Below the pieces are notes generated by a model. It worked only from the letters and a program-made list of their open reading frames with translations, made no database searches and was not told where the DNA came from. Below, piece by piece: positions 1-8,943 of a stretch of DNA of 64,000 nt. The position numbers were made by a program, and so were the translations under genes. This DNA comes from Algoriphagus mannitolivorans DSM 15301 (GTDB taxonomy: Bacteria > Bacteroidota > Bacteroidia > Cytophagales > Cyclobacteriaceae), in assembly GCF_000429425.1 (NCBI RefSeq), contig NZ_AUBV01000007.1:62001-126000 (forward strand), written 5' to 3'. Each line of letters starts with the position of its first letter. The first letter of the stretch is position 1.

Positions 1-458
1 TGGTAGATTACACGACAACGATTTTCACTAAAATACCTGGGGGGATTCTTTTGGATGATTATCGATATGGAGGAGGAATTGGCTTTAGAGCCACGGAATT
101 GTGGGGAGATGACAACAGCGTGATTTTAACCTCAGAAGGTCATGACCGAAAAACAGCCGATGGTACTGAAGCAAAATGGATTCTTATTTCCGGAAAAACC
201 GGTTCACCGGAAGGAAAAAGTGGCATTTTGTTTTTAAGCCATAATACTAACAAAGCTCATCCAGAACCCCTTCGTGTTTGGCCGGTGGGGCAATACAATG
301 GAAAAGGAAATGTTTTTATTGAATTCTGTCCTATCCGACATGAATCTTGGGAAATCCAACCTAATAACCGGTATTCCTTGAAATATAGAATCATCGTTTT
401 TGATGGAGAGATGAGTGCGGAAGAGGCTGAAGCTTATTGGAGAGCTTTTGTGAAATGA
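1..458 (+). CDS. PmoA-like (DUF6807) family protein, 3' end only
   Basis: The reading frame is open from base 3 at the window edge, so the 5' part of the gene lies outside; the TTG at 51 is only an internal codon. The visible 152 residues are rich in beta strands and aromatic residues and end in YWRAFVK. Text such as GGGIGFRATELWG and FCPIRHESWEI resembles the DUF6807 proteins usually annotated as PmoA family in Bacteroidota, a beta-sandwich family often found beside secreted sugar oxidoreductases. Two Gfo/Idh/MocA genes follow directly on the same strand (22 bases to the first), which fits a carbohydrate-related operon. The enzymatic role is not known to me. Confidence 0.6.
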   Translation, partial: VDYTTTIFTKIPGGILLDDYRYGGGIGFRATELWGDDNSVILTSEGHDRKTADGTEAKWILISGKTGSPEGKSGILFLSHNTNKAHPEPLRVWPVGQYNGKGNVFIEFCPIRHESWEIQPNNRYSLKYRIIVFDGEMSAEEAEAYWRAFVK

Positions 459-480
459 AACCCTAATAACCTGACATAAA

Positions 481-1851
481 ATGGAAAGAAGAGACTTTAT
501 GAAAAAGACCGCGTTGGCAACAGCGGCTTTTGGAATCCCTACAATTGTGCCGGCTTCTGTTTTTGGGAAAAATGCTCCCAGCAATAGGATTACGATAGGT
601 CAGATTGGCTGCGGAAGAATAGCCAGAGAACATGATATTCCGGGAACATGGAGGCATGAAGTAGCCCAATTTGTGGCGGTGTCTGATGTGGATAGTAAGC
701 GGATGGCAGATGGTAAAAAATACATCGAAGAGTACTACACCAAAAAAATGGGGAAACCTTATGTGGATGTAAAGCAGTATGGGGATTACCGGGAAATGTT
801 GCTCAATAAGGAAATTGATGCAGTGATTATTTCTACTCCTGATCATTGGCACTCCCAGCCAGCCATGGAAGCGGCTTTGGCAGGAAAACATATTTATGTT
901 CAAAAACCCACTTCCTTGACGATTAAAGAAGGAAGGCAATTAGTAAATGTGGTTAATAAAACCGGAGTCGTTCTCCAGTTGGGCACACAGCAGCGTTCTA
1001 GTGAACAATTTAGAATCGCTGCAGAACTGGTCCGAAATGGGAGAATCGGAAAGTTGCATACCGTGAGAATTGGACTTCCGGGAGATCCTTCCGGGCCAGA
1101 TGCAGCACCGATGCCGATTCCTTCCAATTTGAATTTTGACATGTGGCTGGGCTCTACTCCGGAACTTCCGTATTCTGAAATAGGTGTACATCCTCAACAT
1201 GACTATAGTCGGCCAGGCTGGTTGAGACATGAGAATTATGGAGCAGGGATGATTACCGGTTGGGGACAGCATCATTTTGATTCAGCAGCCTGGGGAATGG
1301 ATACTGAGCTTACGGGGCCAAGGTACATCGAGGCCGTAGCTGAATTTCCGAGAGCGGGTTTCTGGAATGTACATGGAGATTTTATGGTCAAAGCCGAATA
1401 CGACAATGGAGTAGTCATGCTTACTTCTGGTGGATACCCGAACGGGATTCGGTATGAGGGTACGGAAGGCTGGATTTGGGTTTCAAGAGGTAGTTATGTG
1501 GCTTCTTCTTCCGATCCGGTAGCTCAAGGAAATAATGCCAAGGCTTTGGATGCTTCAGATCCTAAAATATTGAGTTCGGTCATCGGAGAAAATGAAATAA
1601 GATTGACCAGAAGTACTGAGCATCATGGAAATTGGCTGGATGCTATTCAAGGGAAAAATGAATTGCTTTCACCGGTCGAAATTGGTCACAGGGCTTGCTC
1701 AGTTTGTCTGGTTAGTCATATTGCCATGAAATTGGGAAGGAAGCTCACTTGGGATCCCGCCAAAGAAGAATTTGTGAATGATCCCGAAGCGAATTCACAT
1801 CTGAGTCGTACACAAAGAAGACCTTGGGGAACAGATTACGTCAAGGTTTAA
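481..1851 (+). CDS. Gfo/Idh/MocA family oxidoreductase, Tat-exported
   Basis: 456 residues. The N-terminus has a twin-arginine motif (RRDF at residues 3-6) followed by an Ala-rich hydrophobic stretch ending near residue 29, the usual Tat leader of secreted Bacteroidota members of this family. A Rossmann glycine motif (IGQIGCGRIA, about residues 39-48) comes next. The QKP at 141-143 stands for the family's EKP, with Lys142 as the expected catalytic lysine. STPDHWHSQPAM is the typical strand before it. Members oxidise or epimerise sugars and cyclitols with tightly held NAD(P). Tat export suggests it folds with cofactor in the cytoplasm and works in the periplasm. It is the middle gene of the 1-3254 run; the substrate is unknown. 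Confidence 0.87.
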   Translation: MERRDFMKKTALATAAFGIPTIVPASVFGKNAPSNRITIGQIGCGRIAREHDIPGTWRHEVAQFVAVSDVDSKRMADGKKYIEEYYTKKMGKPYVDVKQYGDYREMLLNKEIDAVIISTPDHWHSQPAMEAALAGKHIYVQKPTSLTIKEGRQLVNVVNKTGVVLQLGTQQRSSEQFRIAAELVRNGRIGKLHTVRIGLPGDPSGPDAAPMPIPSNLNFDMWLGSTPELPYSEIGVHPQHDYSRPGWLRHENYGAGMITGWGQHHFDSAAWGMDTELTGPRYIEAVAEFPRAGFWNVHGDFMVKAEYDNGVVMLTSGGYPNGIRYEGTEGWIWVSRGSYVASSSDPVAQGNNAKALDASDPKILSSVIGENEIRLTRSTEHHGNWLDAIQGKNELLSPVEIGHRACSVCLVSHIAMKLGRKLTWDPAKEEFVNDPEANSHLSRTQRRPWGTDYVKV

Positions 1852-1883
1852 TTGATTAGCAAAAATTACAAACGGAAAATAAA

Positions 1884-3254
1884 ATGCTGAATAAGCTATG
1901 GATGGCGTCTTTGGGGCTGGGAATTATGATTTCCTGTACCTCTAAAGAGACAAATATTGAATCTGCAGAAATGGAGTCGAAAGTAACTTTGATGACCTTG
2001 GATCCGGGGCATTTTCATGCTGGATTAATTCATAAAACCATGTACTCCACAGTAGATTCTACGGTTTATATTTTTGCTCCGGAAGGGGCAGAATTAAAAG
2101 ATCATTTAAACAGAATCTCTGGATATAATAATCGGACGGAATCTCCCACAGCTTGGAATCTGGAAGTGTATTCTGGAGCTGATTACCTTCAACGAATGGT
2201 GAAAACCAAACCAGGTAATGTCATGATGGTTGCCGGTAAAAATGACCAAAAGATCGATTACATCTTAGCGGCTATTGAGAATGGGATTCATGTGTACGCG
2301 GACAAGCCGTTGGTAATCAATGCCGAAGGTTTTCAAAAGCTCAAAAAGGCCTTTGCCATGGCGCAGGAGAAAAATCTCCTGCTGTATGATATCATGACAG
2401 AGCGGTTTGAGATTACGACCTTGCTACAACGTGAGCTATCTCAGTTACCTGAAGTATTTGGCACTTTAGAAAAGGGATCGCCGGACAACCCATCGATCTC
2501 TAAAGAATCAGTACACCATTTCTTCAAGTATGTATCTGGAGCACCATTGATTCGACCGGATTGGTTTTTTGATGTAAGCAAGGAAGGGGAAGGAATAGTG
2601 GATGTTACCACCCACTTGGTAGATTTAGTGCAGTGGGAGGCATTTCCGGATCAGATCCTAGATACTACGGATGTAGAAATGATCCAAGCGAGACGTTGGG
2701 CCACTCCCATGAGTTTAGAGCAATTTCAAAAAGTCACCGGCAAGGATATGCTTCCTGATTTTTTGAAAAAGGACTTTAAGAATGAGCAGTTGGAAGTTTA
2801 TTCCAATGGTGAAATGATCTATAAGCTAAAGGATATTCACGCCAAGGTAAGTGTGATCTGGAACTTCCAAGCTCCGGAAGGAGCAGGCGATACTCATTTC
2901 AGCCTGATGCGTGGCACTAAGGCAGATTTGATTATTCGTCAGGGAAAGGAGGAAAATTATAAACCGGCTTTGTATGTAAAGCTGAAAAGTGACCAGGAGT
3001 CAGCCCTTCAAAATGCCCTCACCCAAACTCTTTCTTCCAAATATCCGGGACTTAACTTTCAAAAAATGCCTTCAGGTGAATACCAAGTAATGATCCCGGA
3101 CCACTATCATAATGGGCATGAGGCTCATTTTGCACAGGTGACTGAGAAGTTTTTAGAATATTTTCAAAATAAAAACATGCCTTCTTGGGAGGTGCCTAAC
3201 ATGATCACGAAATACTACACGACTACATTGGCAAGAGAATTTGCACTTAAATAG
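1884..3254 (+). CDS. Gfo/Idh/MocA-like lipoprotein with putative oxidoreductase C-terminal domain
   Basis: 456 residues. The N-terminus is a short Sec signal with a lipobox ending at Cys18 (MISC), so the protein is probably a membrane-anchored lipoprotein. The family lysine motif DKP is present at 140-142. The usual GxGxxG nucleotide-binding turn is replaced by LDPGHFHAGL near residue 40, so NAD(P) binding is doubtful or altered. The C-terminal half resembles the putative oxidoreductase C-terminal domain seen in Bacteroidota paralogues. It follows the Tat-exported paralogue by 32 bases, so the two are probably co-transcribed. It may handle the same sugar or act as a non-catalytic partner; no substrate can be read from the sequence. 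Confidence 0.75.
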   Translation: MLNKLWMASLGLGIMISCTSKETNIESAEMESKVTLMTLDPGHFHAGLIHKTMYSTVDSTVYIFAPEGAELKDHLNRISGYNNRTESPTAWNLEVYSGADYLQRMVKTKPGNVMMVAGKNDQKIDYILAAIENGIHVYADKPLVINAEGFQKLKKAFAMAQEKNLLLYDIMTERFEITTLLQRELSQLPEVFGTLEKGSPDNPSISKESVHHFFKYVSGAPLIRPDWFFDVSKEGEGIVDVTTHLVDLVQWEAFPDQILDTTDVEMIQARRWATPMSLEQFQKVTGKDMLPDFLKKDFKNEQLEVYSNGEMIYKLKDIHAKVSVIWNFQAPEGAGDTHFSLMRGTKADLIIRQGKEENYKPALYVKLKSDQESALQNALTQTLSSKYPGLNFQKMPSGEYQVMIPDHYHNGHEAHFAQVTEKFLEYFQNKNMPSWEVPNMITKYYTTTLAREFALK

Positions 3255-3297
3255 ATCGGTAGTTGAACAGTTATGAAAAAAGGGGAGTTTTATACGT

Positions 3298-4704
3298 ATG
3301 GATAAAGCTCCCCTTTCTCATTCAAGGCCTACTGTTGCTATTGCAGGTGCTGGAGGGTACGTGGGCAAATGGTTTATCAACAGGTATCATGAAAAGTACC
3401 AATTGATAGGGCTTAGCCGAAAAAAAGTCAAGTCAAATCCCTATCCTGGAGTGCAATGGAGGCAGGTAGAGCTTTATTCCATTACTTCGACTATTGAAGC
3501 TCTTAAAGGAGTTGATGTTGCCATCTACCTGATTCACTCCATGAATACGACCACCCGATTGAATCAGGGAGCATTTGAAGATATGGACTTGCTTCTGGCA
3601 GATAATTTCAGCAGGGCGGCTGAAATAGCCGGAGTTAAGCAAATTGTTTACTTGGGTGGATTGATTCCTGAGGATCGGGAAAAAGCGCTTTCTCGTCATT
3701 TAAAAAGCCGATTGGAAGTTGAGGAAACTCTCGGCTCAAGAAAGACTAAACTGACTGCACTTAGAGCCTCCATCATTGTTGGACCCGGGGGATCCAGTTT
3801 TGAGATCATCCATAAGCTGGTAAAAAGACTTCCGGTGATGGTTTGTCCCAAATGGACCGAGTCATTGACACAGCCAATTGCGCTTGAAAATACCCTCGAA
3901 ATTATGGATGCCTGCATTGCCAATCCAAAAGCTTTCGGGAAAGTTTATGAAATAGGAAGCCCAGAGGTACTTTCTTATCAACAAATGCTTTTGAGGACTG
4001 CCAAGGCGATGGGCAAAAAGAGGAAGATTTTCTCAGTTCCATTTTTTTCGCTGGGACTGAGTAAGTTTTGGGTTGGGCTTTTTGGAGATGGTCCTCCTCA
4101 ATTGGTTTCTCCTTTGGTGGAAAGCCTTAAGCACACTCTTGTCGTAAATACGGAGTTGAAATTTGACCTTGCCCCAATTCACTACCTGAACTACGAGGAA
4201 TCTTTAAAATTGGCTTTGCATCCCCAAAAAGCCCCTTTGAAGACGACATTTCACCAAAATAAAGGAGTGAAAAATACGGTTAGGTCAATTCAGCGGATGC
4301 CAAACCTAGGCAGGAATTCCGCACTTTGGGTTGCTAATCGATATAAACTTTGGCTTCCTGAATTTTTGAAATTTATTATTCATAGCCGGGCAGGTTCTGA
4401 AAATGAGATTGGATTTTATCTTTTCGGTACTTCAAAACCATTGTTGCAGTTAACCATGATTCCTGATCGCAGTGATCACAAAAGGCAACTTTTTTATATC
4501 ACTGGAGGTTGGTTAGTCAAGCGATATGATTACGGGTGGTTGGAATTCAGGGAAGTATTGGACGGAAAGTATATCATCTCAGCCATCCATGAATTTGTTC
4601 CGAGGCTGCCATGGATCGTATATGTATATACTCAAGCCAGAATTCACCTTTGGGTAATGAATCAATTTCAAAAATATTTAGAAGAAAAAATCAGAGAAGT
4701 CTGA
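3298..4704 (+). CDS. NAD(P)-binding SDR-type protein with C-terminal DUF2867 domain
   Basis: 468 residues with no signal peptide. An atypical-SDR (NmrA/NAD(P)H-binding) domain starts with GAGGYVG at residues 17-23 and continues with DVAIYLIHSMN and a YLGGLIP segment. The last ~170 residues, rich in Trp and Tyr, match the DUF2867 layout that follows this domain in many bacteria. Family members are annotated as NAD(P)-dependent epimerase/dehydratase-like proteins of unknown substrate, sometimes near carotenoid or photolyase genes, which are not seen here. It sits 43 bases after the Gfo/Idh lipoprotein and 147 bases before an aldo/keto reductase, so it may be a single-gene unit. Confidence 0.75.
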   Translation: MDKAPLSHSRPTVAIAGAGGYVGKWFINRYHEKYQLIGLSRKKVKSNPYPGVQWRQVELYSITSTIEALKGVDVAIYLIHSMNTTTRLNQGAFEDMDLLLADNFSRAAEIAGVKQIVYLGGLIPEDREKALSRHLKSRLEVEETLGSRKTKLTALRASIIVGPGGSSFEIIHKLVKRLPVMVCPKWTESLTQPIALENTLEIMDACIANPKAFGKVYEIGSPEVLSYQQMLLRTAKAMGKKRKIFSVPFFSLGLSKFWVGLFGDGPPQLVSPLVESLKHTLVVNTELKFDLAPIHYLNYEESLKLALHPQKAPLKTTFHQNKGVKNTVRSIQRMPNLGRNSALWVANRYKLWLPEFLKFIIHSRAGSENEIGFYLFGTSKPLLQLTMIPDRSDHKRQLFYITGGWLVKRYDYGWLEFREVLDGKYIISAIHEFVPRLPWIVYVYTQARIHLWVMNQFQKYLEEKIREV

Positions 4705-4851
4705 GTAGAAGAAGATTAGGGTTGTCATGTCCGGAAAATCAAAAACGTAATTTGAATTACCTTTGAATTTGAGGTCCTTAAAACCTTCAAAACTCTGCTA
4801 TCCTGATTAACTTAGTGAAGACTTATAAAATATAGACCAACTGTAACAAGT

Positions 4852-5799
4852 ATGAAAACTCTCTCTTTTTCAAATGGCGATGAGATGCCGATTTTAGGTT
4901 TGGGAACTTGGAAAAGTAAACCCGGTGAAGTCCGACAGGCGGTCTATTGGGCGATCGAAGCCGGATATCGACACTTGGATTGTGCCGCGATTTATCAGAA
5001 TGAATTTGAAGTCGGAAAAGGTATTTCTGATGCGATTGGAGATGGATTGGTAAAAAGAAAAGATCTTTTTATCACTTCGAAACTTTGGAATGATTCCCAC
5101 AGGCATGAAGATGTCAGACCCGCTCTGGAAAAATCACTTAACCAACTGCGACTGGATTATTTAGATCTTTATTTGATTCATTGGCCAATAGCCTTTAAAC
5201 CAGGGATAACATTTGCACAGCATCGGGAGGAGTATTATACCTATCAGGATGTTCCTCTTACTCAAACTTGGGAAGCAATGCAGGAGCAAAAAGAAGCAGG
5301 TCTTGCCAATCACATTGGTGTTTCCAATTTCAATCAAGCCAAGCTGAATGAGATTTTAGCCTTGGGAGGACAGAAGCCTGAAGTCAATCAAATTGAATTG
5401 CATCCTTTTCTACCACAGGATAAGTTGGTGGAGTTTTGCAGACAAAATGAAATTTTACTTACAGCTTATTCACCCTTGGGATCACCGGATTCCCGGGCAG
5501 AAAAGCATAAAAATGACCCCAAGCTGATGGAGAACTCTCTGATTTTGGAATTGGCAGAGAAGCATGGTGTAGGATCAGGAAGTATCTTGATCGCTTGGTC
5601 AATTGCAAGAGGAATTTCTGTAATTCCCAAATCAGTTTCTAAAGAGAGGATAATCTCCAATTTAGAGGCAGCTAAAATAGAATTGACCGAAGAGGACATG
5701 AAGCGGATCAACGATATAGGAATATCTCATCGCTATGTGGATGGTAGCTTCTTTACCGGACCCCAGAGTCCTTACAAGATTTCAGATCTATTCGAATAA
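4852..5799 (+). CDS. aldo/keto reductase
   Basis: 315 residues, the usual length of a cytoplasmic monomeric (beta/alpha)8 aldo/keto reductase. The catalytic tetrad is intact: Asp43 (HLDCA), Tyr48, Lys77 (TSKLWN) and His110 (LIHWP). The N-terminal text MPILGLGTWKS and the C-terminal IPKSVSKERIISN, which binds the NADPH phosphate, are typical of the AKR1/AKR4-like group that reduces aldehydes and ketones. The gene is flanked by a 147-base gap upstream, with only a lone TACCTTTG (4758-4765) resembling a promoter -7 box, and by a strong two-way terminator just after the stop. The physiological substrate cannot be read from the sequence. Confidence 0.93.
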   Translation: MKTLSFSNGDEMPILGLGTWKSKPGEVRQAVYWAIEAGYRHLDCAAIYQNEFEVGKGISDAIGDGLVKRKDLFITSKLWNDSHRHEDVRPALEKSLNQLRLDYLDLYLIHWPIAFKPGITFAQHREEYYTYQDVPLTQTWEAMQEQKEAGLANHIGVSNFNQAKLNEILALGGQKPEVNQIELHPFLPQDKLVEFCRQNEILLTAYSPLGSPDSRAEKHKNDPKLMENSLILELAEKHGVGSGSILIAWSIARGISVIPKSVSKERIISNLEAAKIELTEEDMKRINDIGISHRYVDGSFFTGPQSPYKISDLFE

Positions 5800-5804
5800 A
5801 AAAT

Positions 5805-5834
5805 GAAGCCTGGTGAATCTCACCAGGCTTTTTC
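5805..5834. terminator. bidirectional hairpin terminator
   Basis: Ten-base stem AGCCTGGTGA / TCACCAGGCT (5807-5816 and 5820-5829) with a 3-base loop, T-rich on the right and A-rich on the left. It separates the convergent aldo/keto reductase and TrpF-like genes and can serve both. Confidence 0.9.
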
Positions 5835-5835
5835 A

Positions 5836-6456
5836 TTAATCTTCAATTTCTAGTTTTTCAAGAATATCCGCCATTTGATCAAAGTCCCGGAGTCCGGCTT
5901 TGATTTCCTTGCCTCCGTTCAGTGTGATGCCATAGATGTTCAGATCATTTACTGTGGTCAAAACGTTGTCCACATTGATTCCGCTTCCTAAAAGAATTTT
6001 GCACTTACCTGTAAGACTTAATATGGACTGCTTATCTGATTCGGATAATTTTTCATTTTCTGTTTGGATATGAATTAATATCTCTGAATCAGAAAGATGT
6101 TCGGAAAGTTGTTCTTCCAAATGTTTGATCTCATTGAGGTTGACTTTGTAAATCAATGAGTATCCCTGATTTTGAAGTTTTTTCAAATCCTCAAGTCGGT
6201 CATATTCTATCCACGTTATCTCTGGGTAGTTTTTCAGGCTTTCTAAAATATCCAAGCTAGAATCCCATGAAAATTCAGCCACAAAATCAACTCCTGAGAC
6301 CCAGCCAGTGATTTCTTTATATTCTTCAGGGCTCACATAATTTGGGCTTTTTGGATCAAGGGAAAAGCCCAAAAGGTTTACCATCATTCCTGAGCAATAT
6401 CTTGCATCGGTTAGATTGGTCACATGATTGATTTTTACAAAGGTCTGAAGAGCCAT
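5836..6456 (-). CDS. TrpF-like (beta/alpha)-barrel protein, probably not a phosphoribosylanthranilate isomerase
   Basis: 206 residues. The N-terminus (VKINHVTNLTDARYCSGM followed by a LGF strand and SPNYVSPEEYKEI) and the C-terminus (LLGSGINVDNVLTTV, then NGGKEIKAGLRDFDQ) follow the phosphoribosylanthranilate isomerase pattern, including the two phosphate-binding loops. The catalytic Cys of the KxCG motif is replaced (KINH), and no other trp gene lies in the window. The fold call is reasonable, the TrpF activity is not. It is a stand-alone gene, convergent with the aldo/keto reductase and divergent from the 6582 lipoprotein. It may be a repurposed barrel that binds a phosphorylated ligand. 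Confidence 0.65.
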   Translation of the reverse strand: MALQTFVKINHVTNLTDARYCSGMMVNLLGFSLDPKSPNYVSPEEYKEITGWVSGVDFVAEFSWDSSLDILESLKNYPEITWIEYDRLEDLKKLQNQGYSLIYKVNLNEIKHLEEQLSEHLSDSEILIHIQTENEKLSESDKQSILSLTGKCKILLGSGINVDNVLTTVNDLNIYGITLNGGKEIKAGLRDFDQMADILEKLEIED

Positions 6457-6581
6457 AGTTCTTTTTAAATTGAATGCGAAAATAGGAAGTGATTCCTTGG
6501 AAGAAAAGAAAAGTAAAGCCGGAAACCTACAGGAATGAAAGTAGTTCTTTTAAAAGCTTATATTTTTACCACAATGTTTGA

Positions 6582-7250
6582 ATGATGAAGGGAATTTTAA
6601 GAATAGCGCTGTTTTTTTTATTTGTAATTGTCTCCGTGGCTTGTGAGGAAAGTACGGAAAATCCAAACCTTGATTTTCAGCTTGATTTTCAGCCTTTGGA
6701 ACTGGGTAATTTTTGGGTTTATCGGGTGGAGGAAACCCTGTATTTCGGGGAGAATGATTCAGAGAGCAGTACGTATTTTATCCGGGATCGAGTGAGAAGC
6801 AGTTTTGTCAATGAGGCAAATGAATTGGTTTATATTGTAGAAAGGCAAAAATCTCCAAACCAGAATTCATGGATTACCTTGAAAGACTACACCATGTTTT
6901 TAAGGAATAATACACTCATTCGTTCAATTGATAATCAAGCTTTAGTCGCTTTAGTATTTCCTCCAAGTCTTGGAAAAACCTGGAACGGGAAGATCTACCA
7001 AGCTGGGGAAAAAGATGATTTTGAAATTGAAGTTTTTGAAAATAATCGGCTAAAAGTCAAACAAGAAGATCTAGATGACAAAGTCACTGTACGGGATAAG
7101 AGGTATGAGTTTTTTGAAAGAGGGGTAGGATTGATTGAGAAATACGATGAAGTAGTCACCTATTGTTCCCGAACTGACTGCTTGGGAAATCAGTTGATAG
7201 ATGGAGGCTATAAAGTCAGTTTAACTTTAGTAAATCATGGGAAGAGGTAA
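6582..7250 (+). CDS. putative lipoprotein, unknown function
   Basis: 222 residues. The N-terminus is a hydrophobic signal with a lipobox (VSVAC, Cys at about residue 21) followed by an acidic linker. The mature part starts LELGNFWVYRVEET and is mostly predicted beta strand, as in Bacteroidota lipoproteins of unknown function that carry a YW/GNFW start. No catalytic motif is visible; a YCSRTDC segment near the C-terminus could form a disulfide. The stop overlaps the next gene, a T9SS subtilase, by 14 bases, so the two are almost certainly translated from one mRNA and may be handled together at the outer membrane. Confidence 0.72.
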   Translation: MMKGILRIALFFLFVIVSVACEESTENPNLDFQLDFQPLELGNFWVYRVEETLYFGENDSESSTYFIRDRVRSSFVNEANELVYIVERQKSPNQNSWITLKDYTMFLRNNTLIRSIDNQALVALVFPPSLGKTWNGKIYQAGEKDDFEIEVFENNRLKVKQEDLDDKVTVRDKRYEFFERGVGLIEKYDEVVTYCSRTDCLGNQLIDGGYKVSLTLVNHGKR

Positions 7251-8904
7251 GTTTTTTATTTCTCTGGCGCTAATCCTGCTATTTGGGTTTCATGCTGAAG
7301 CCCAAAACAGGTATGCGGTGTATTTGAAATACAAGCCTCAAAGTGGGTTCACATTGGCTAATCCCCAAGCCTATCTCACTCCAAAAGCTATACAAAGAAG
7401 ACAAAAAGAAAAACTGGCTATCGATAGCCTGGATTTGCCAGTTTCAGAAAAGTATATCGAGCTTTTAAGGAAGAGCTCCAATCACATTCTGTACAATTCC
7501 AAGTGGCTAAACGCTTCTATTCTTGTAGCTGATCAAGCTCAGATTAATACTATCAAGACATTTCCATTTGTTGATAAAGTGGTCTATGTAGCGCCAGGGT
7601 TTTATCAACCGCCGGGTTCAAGAATCCTTACTGATCAAGAAGGTCCAGTTCAGGATCCTTTAAAAACCCAACATCCAAAATGGAAAAACAGGGAGGCTAC
7701 GGCAGCAGCGAATACATATGATTTCCAAAATCAATTGATTGGAATTGATAAAATGCATCAAGAGGGATTTACCGGAAAAGGAATTACCATCGCTGTTTTT
7801 GACGCAGGCTTTCCAGGAGTAAATACAGCCAGTCCTTTTGCCTATTTGATCAATAACAAAAAGATAATTGCCCAAAAAAACACGGTCAAACCTTGGCAGA
7901 AAGAAGTTTTTACGGATCACCCGCATGGCACCAATGTATTATCTTTAATTGGAGCCAATGAACCCGGGAAATTGGTTTCGGGAGCTTATGATGCTGAGTA
8001 TATTTTGGTAATTACCGAAGACGTGTTCACAGAATACTGGATTGAAGAACTGAACTGGGTCAGAGGGGCAGAGTTTGCAGACAGCTTGGGTGTGGATATT
8101 ATCAACAGTTCTCTGGGTTACATTGATTTTGATGATGCTTCCATGACCTATCAGACAAAGGATTTGGACGGCAAAACCACCATCATAGCCAAGGGAGCTA
8201 AGATTGCTTCAGATAAAGGGATTTTGGTCGTCAACAGCGTTGGAAACTATGGATCCGCAGGTGCAAGTTCTTTAATCTCCCCGGCTGATGTAAAGGAGGT
8301 TTTATCCATCGGATCGGTGACCCAGCAATTGACTGTCTCTGGATTTAGCTCGAGAGGTCCTACTGCTGACGGAAGGATAAAGCCTGATTTGGCGGCTTTT
8401 GGAAATAGCCCGGTGTTGGTTTTGTCCAATGGAGCAATAGGTGCTTCCAGTGGTACTTCTTTTTCAGGGCCTCAGGTAGCTGCGTTGGCTGGAGGATTAT
8501 GGGGCGCAAAGCCTGAATGGACAAGAGCGGAATTGGTGGAAAATCTTCTGAGAAGTGCAAGCCAGTTTGAGAAACCTGATAATCTTTTGGGATATGGAAT
8601 TCCGGATTTCTTCAAGGCTTATTATGGAGAAATCCTTTCGGTGGAGGATGTTGAAGATATTGAATGGAAAATTTTCCCCAATCCGATTTCTGAAGGAGAA
8701 TTGAGTATTTATTTTGGGATTGGGCTTGCGTGTGAGTTGAGGCTTTTTGATTCTTCAGGAAAAGCCGTCTTAGAGTCGGGATTGGAAAGGCCAAATATCA
8801 AAACACCTTATAAAATAGATCTCGCAGGGTTTACTCCTGGTTTGTACTTAGTGCAACTGCGGGAAGGAAGTCTAATCAAGCAGACCAAACTAATCAAGAA
8901 ATAA
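7237..8904 (+). CDS. S8 family (subtilisin-like) serine peptidase with T9SS sorting domain
   Basis: 555 residues. A Sec signal ends near HAEAQ (residue 23). A propeptide-like N-terminal region precedes the subtilase domain, which has a full catalytic triad: Asp189 (AVFDAGFPG), His230 (DHPHGTN) and Ser408 (SSGTSFSGP), with the oxyanion Asn in NSVGNYG. The last ~75 residues start with IFPNPISEGEL and end GLYLVQLREG...TKLIKK, a type A C-terminal sorting domain of the type IX secretion system. The enzyme is therefore exported to the cell surface or medium and probably degrades extracellular protein. It overlaps the lipoprotein gene before it; rpe follows after 39 bases. Confidence 0.93.
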   Translation: MGRGKFFISLALILLFGFHAEAQNRYAVYLKYKPQSGFTLANPQAYLTPKAIQRRQKEKLAIDSLDLPVSEKYIELLRKSSNHILYNSKWLNASILVADQAQINTIKTFPFVDKVVYVAPGFYQPPGSRILTDQEGPVQDPLKTQHPKWKNREATAAANTYDFQNQLIGIDKMHQEGFTGKGITIAVFDAGFPGVNTASPFAYLINNKKIIAQKNTVKPWQKEVFTDHPHGTNVLSLIGANEPGKLVSGAYDAEYILVITEDVFTEYWIEELNWVRGAEFADSLGVDIINSSLGYIDFDDASMTYQTKDLDGKTTIIAKGAKIASDKGILVVNSVGNYGSAGASSLISPADVKEVLSIGSVTQQLTVSGFSSRGPTADGRIKPDLAAFGNSPVLVLSNGAIGASSGTSFSGPQVAALAGGLWGAKPEWTRAELVENLLRSASQFEKPDNLLGYGIPDFFKAYYGEILSVEDVEDIEWKIFPNPISEGELSIYFGIGLACELRLFDSSGKAVLESGLERPNIKTPYKIDLAGFTPGLYLVQLREGSLIKQTKLIKK

Positions 8905-8943
8905 AGACTGTTCGTAGGAATAGCCAAGTATAAACAAACATCC

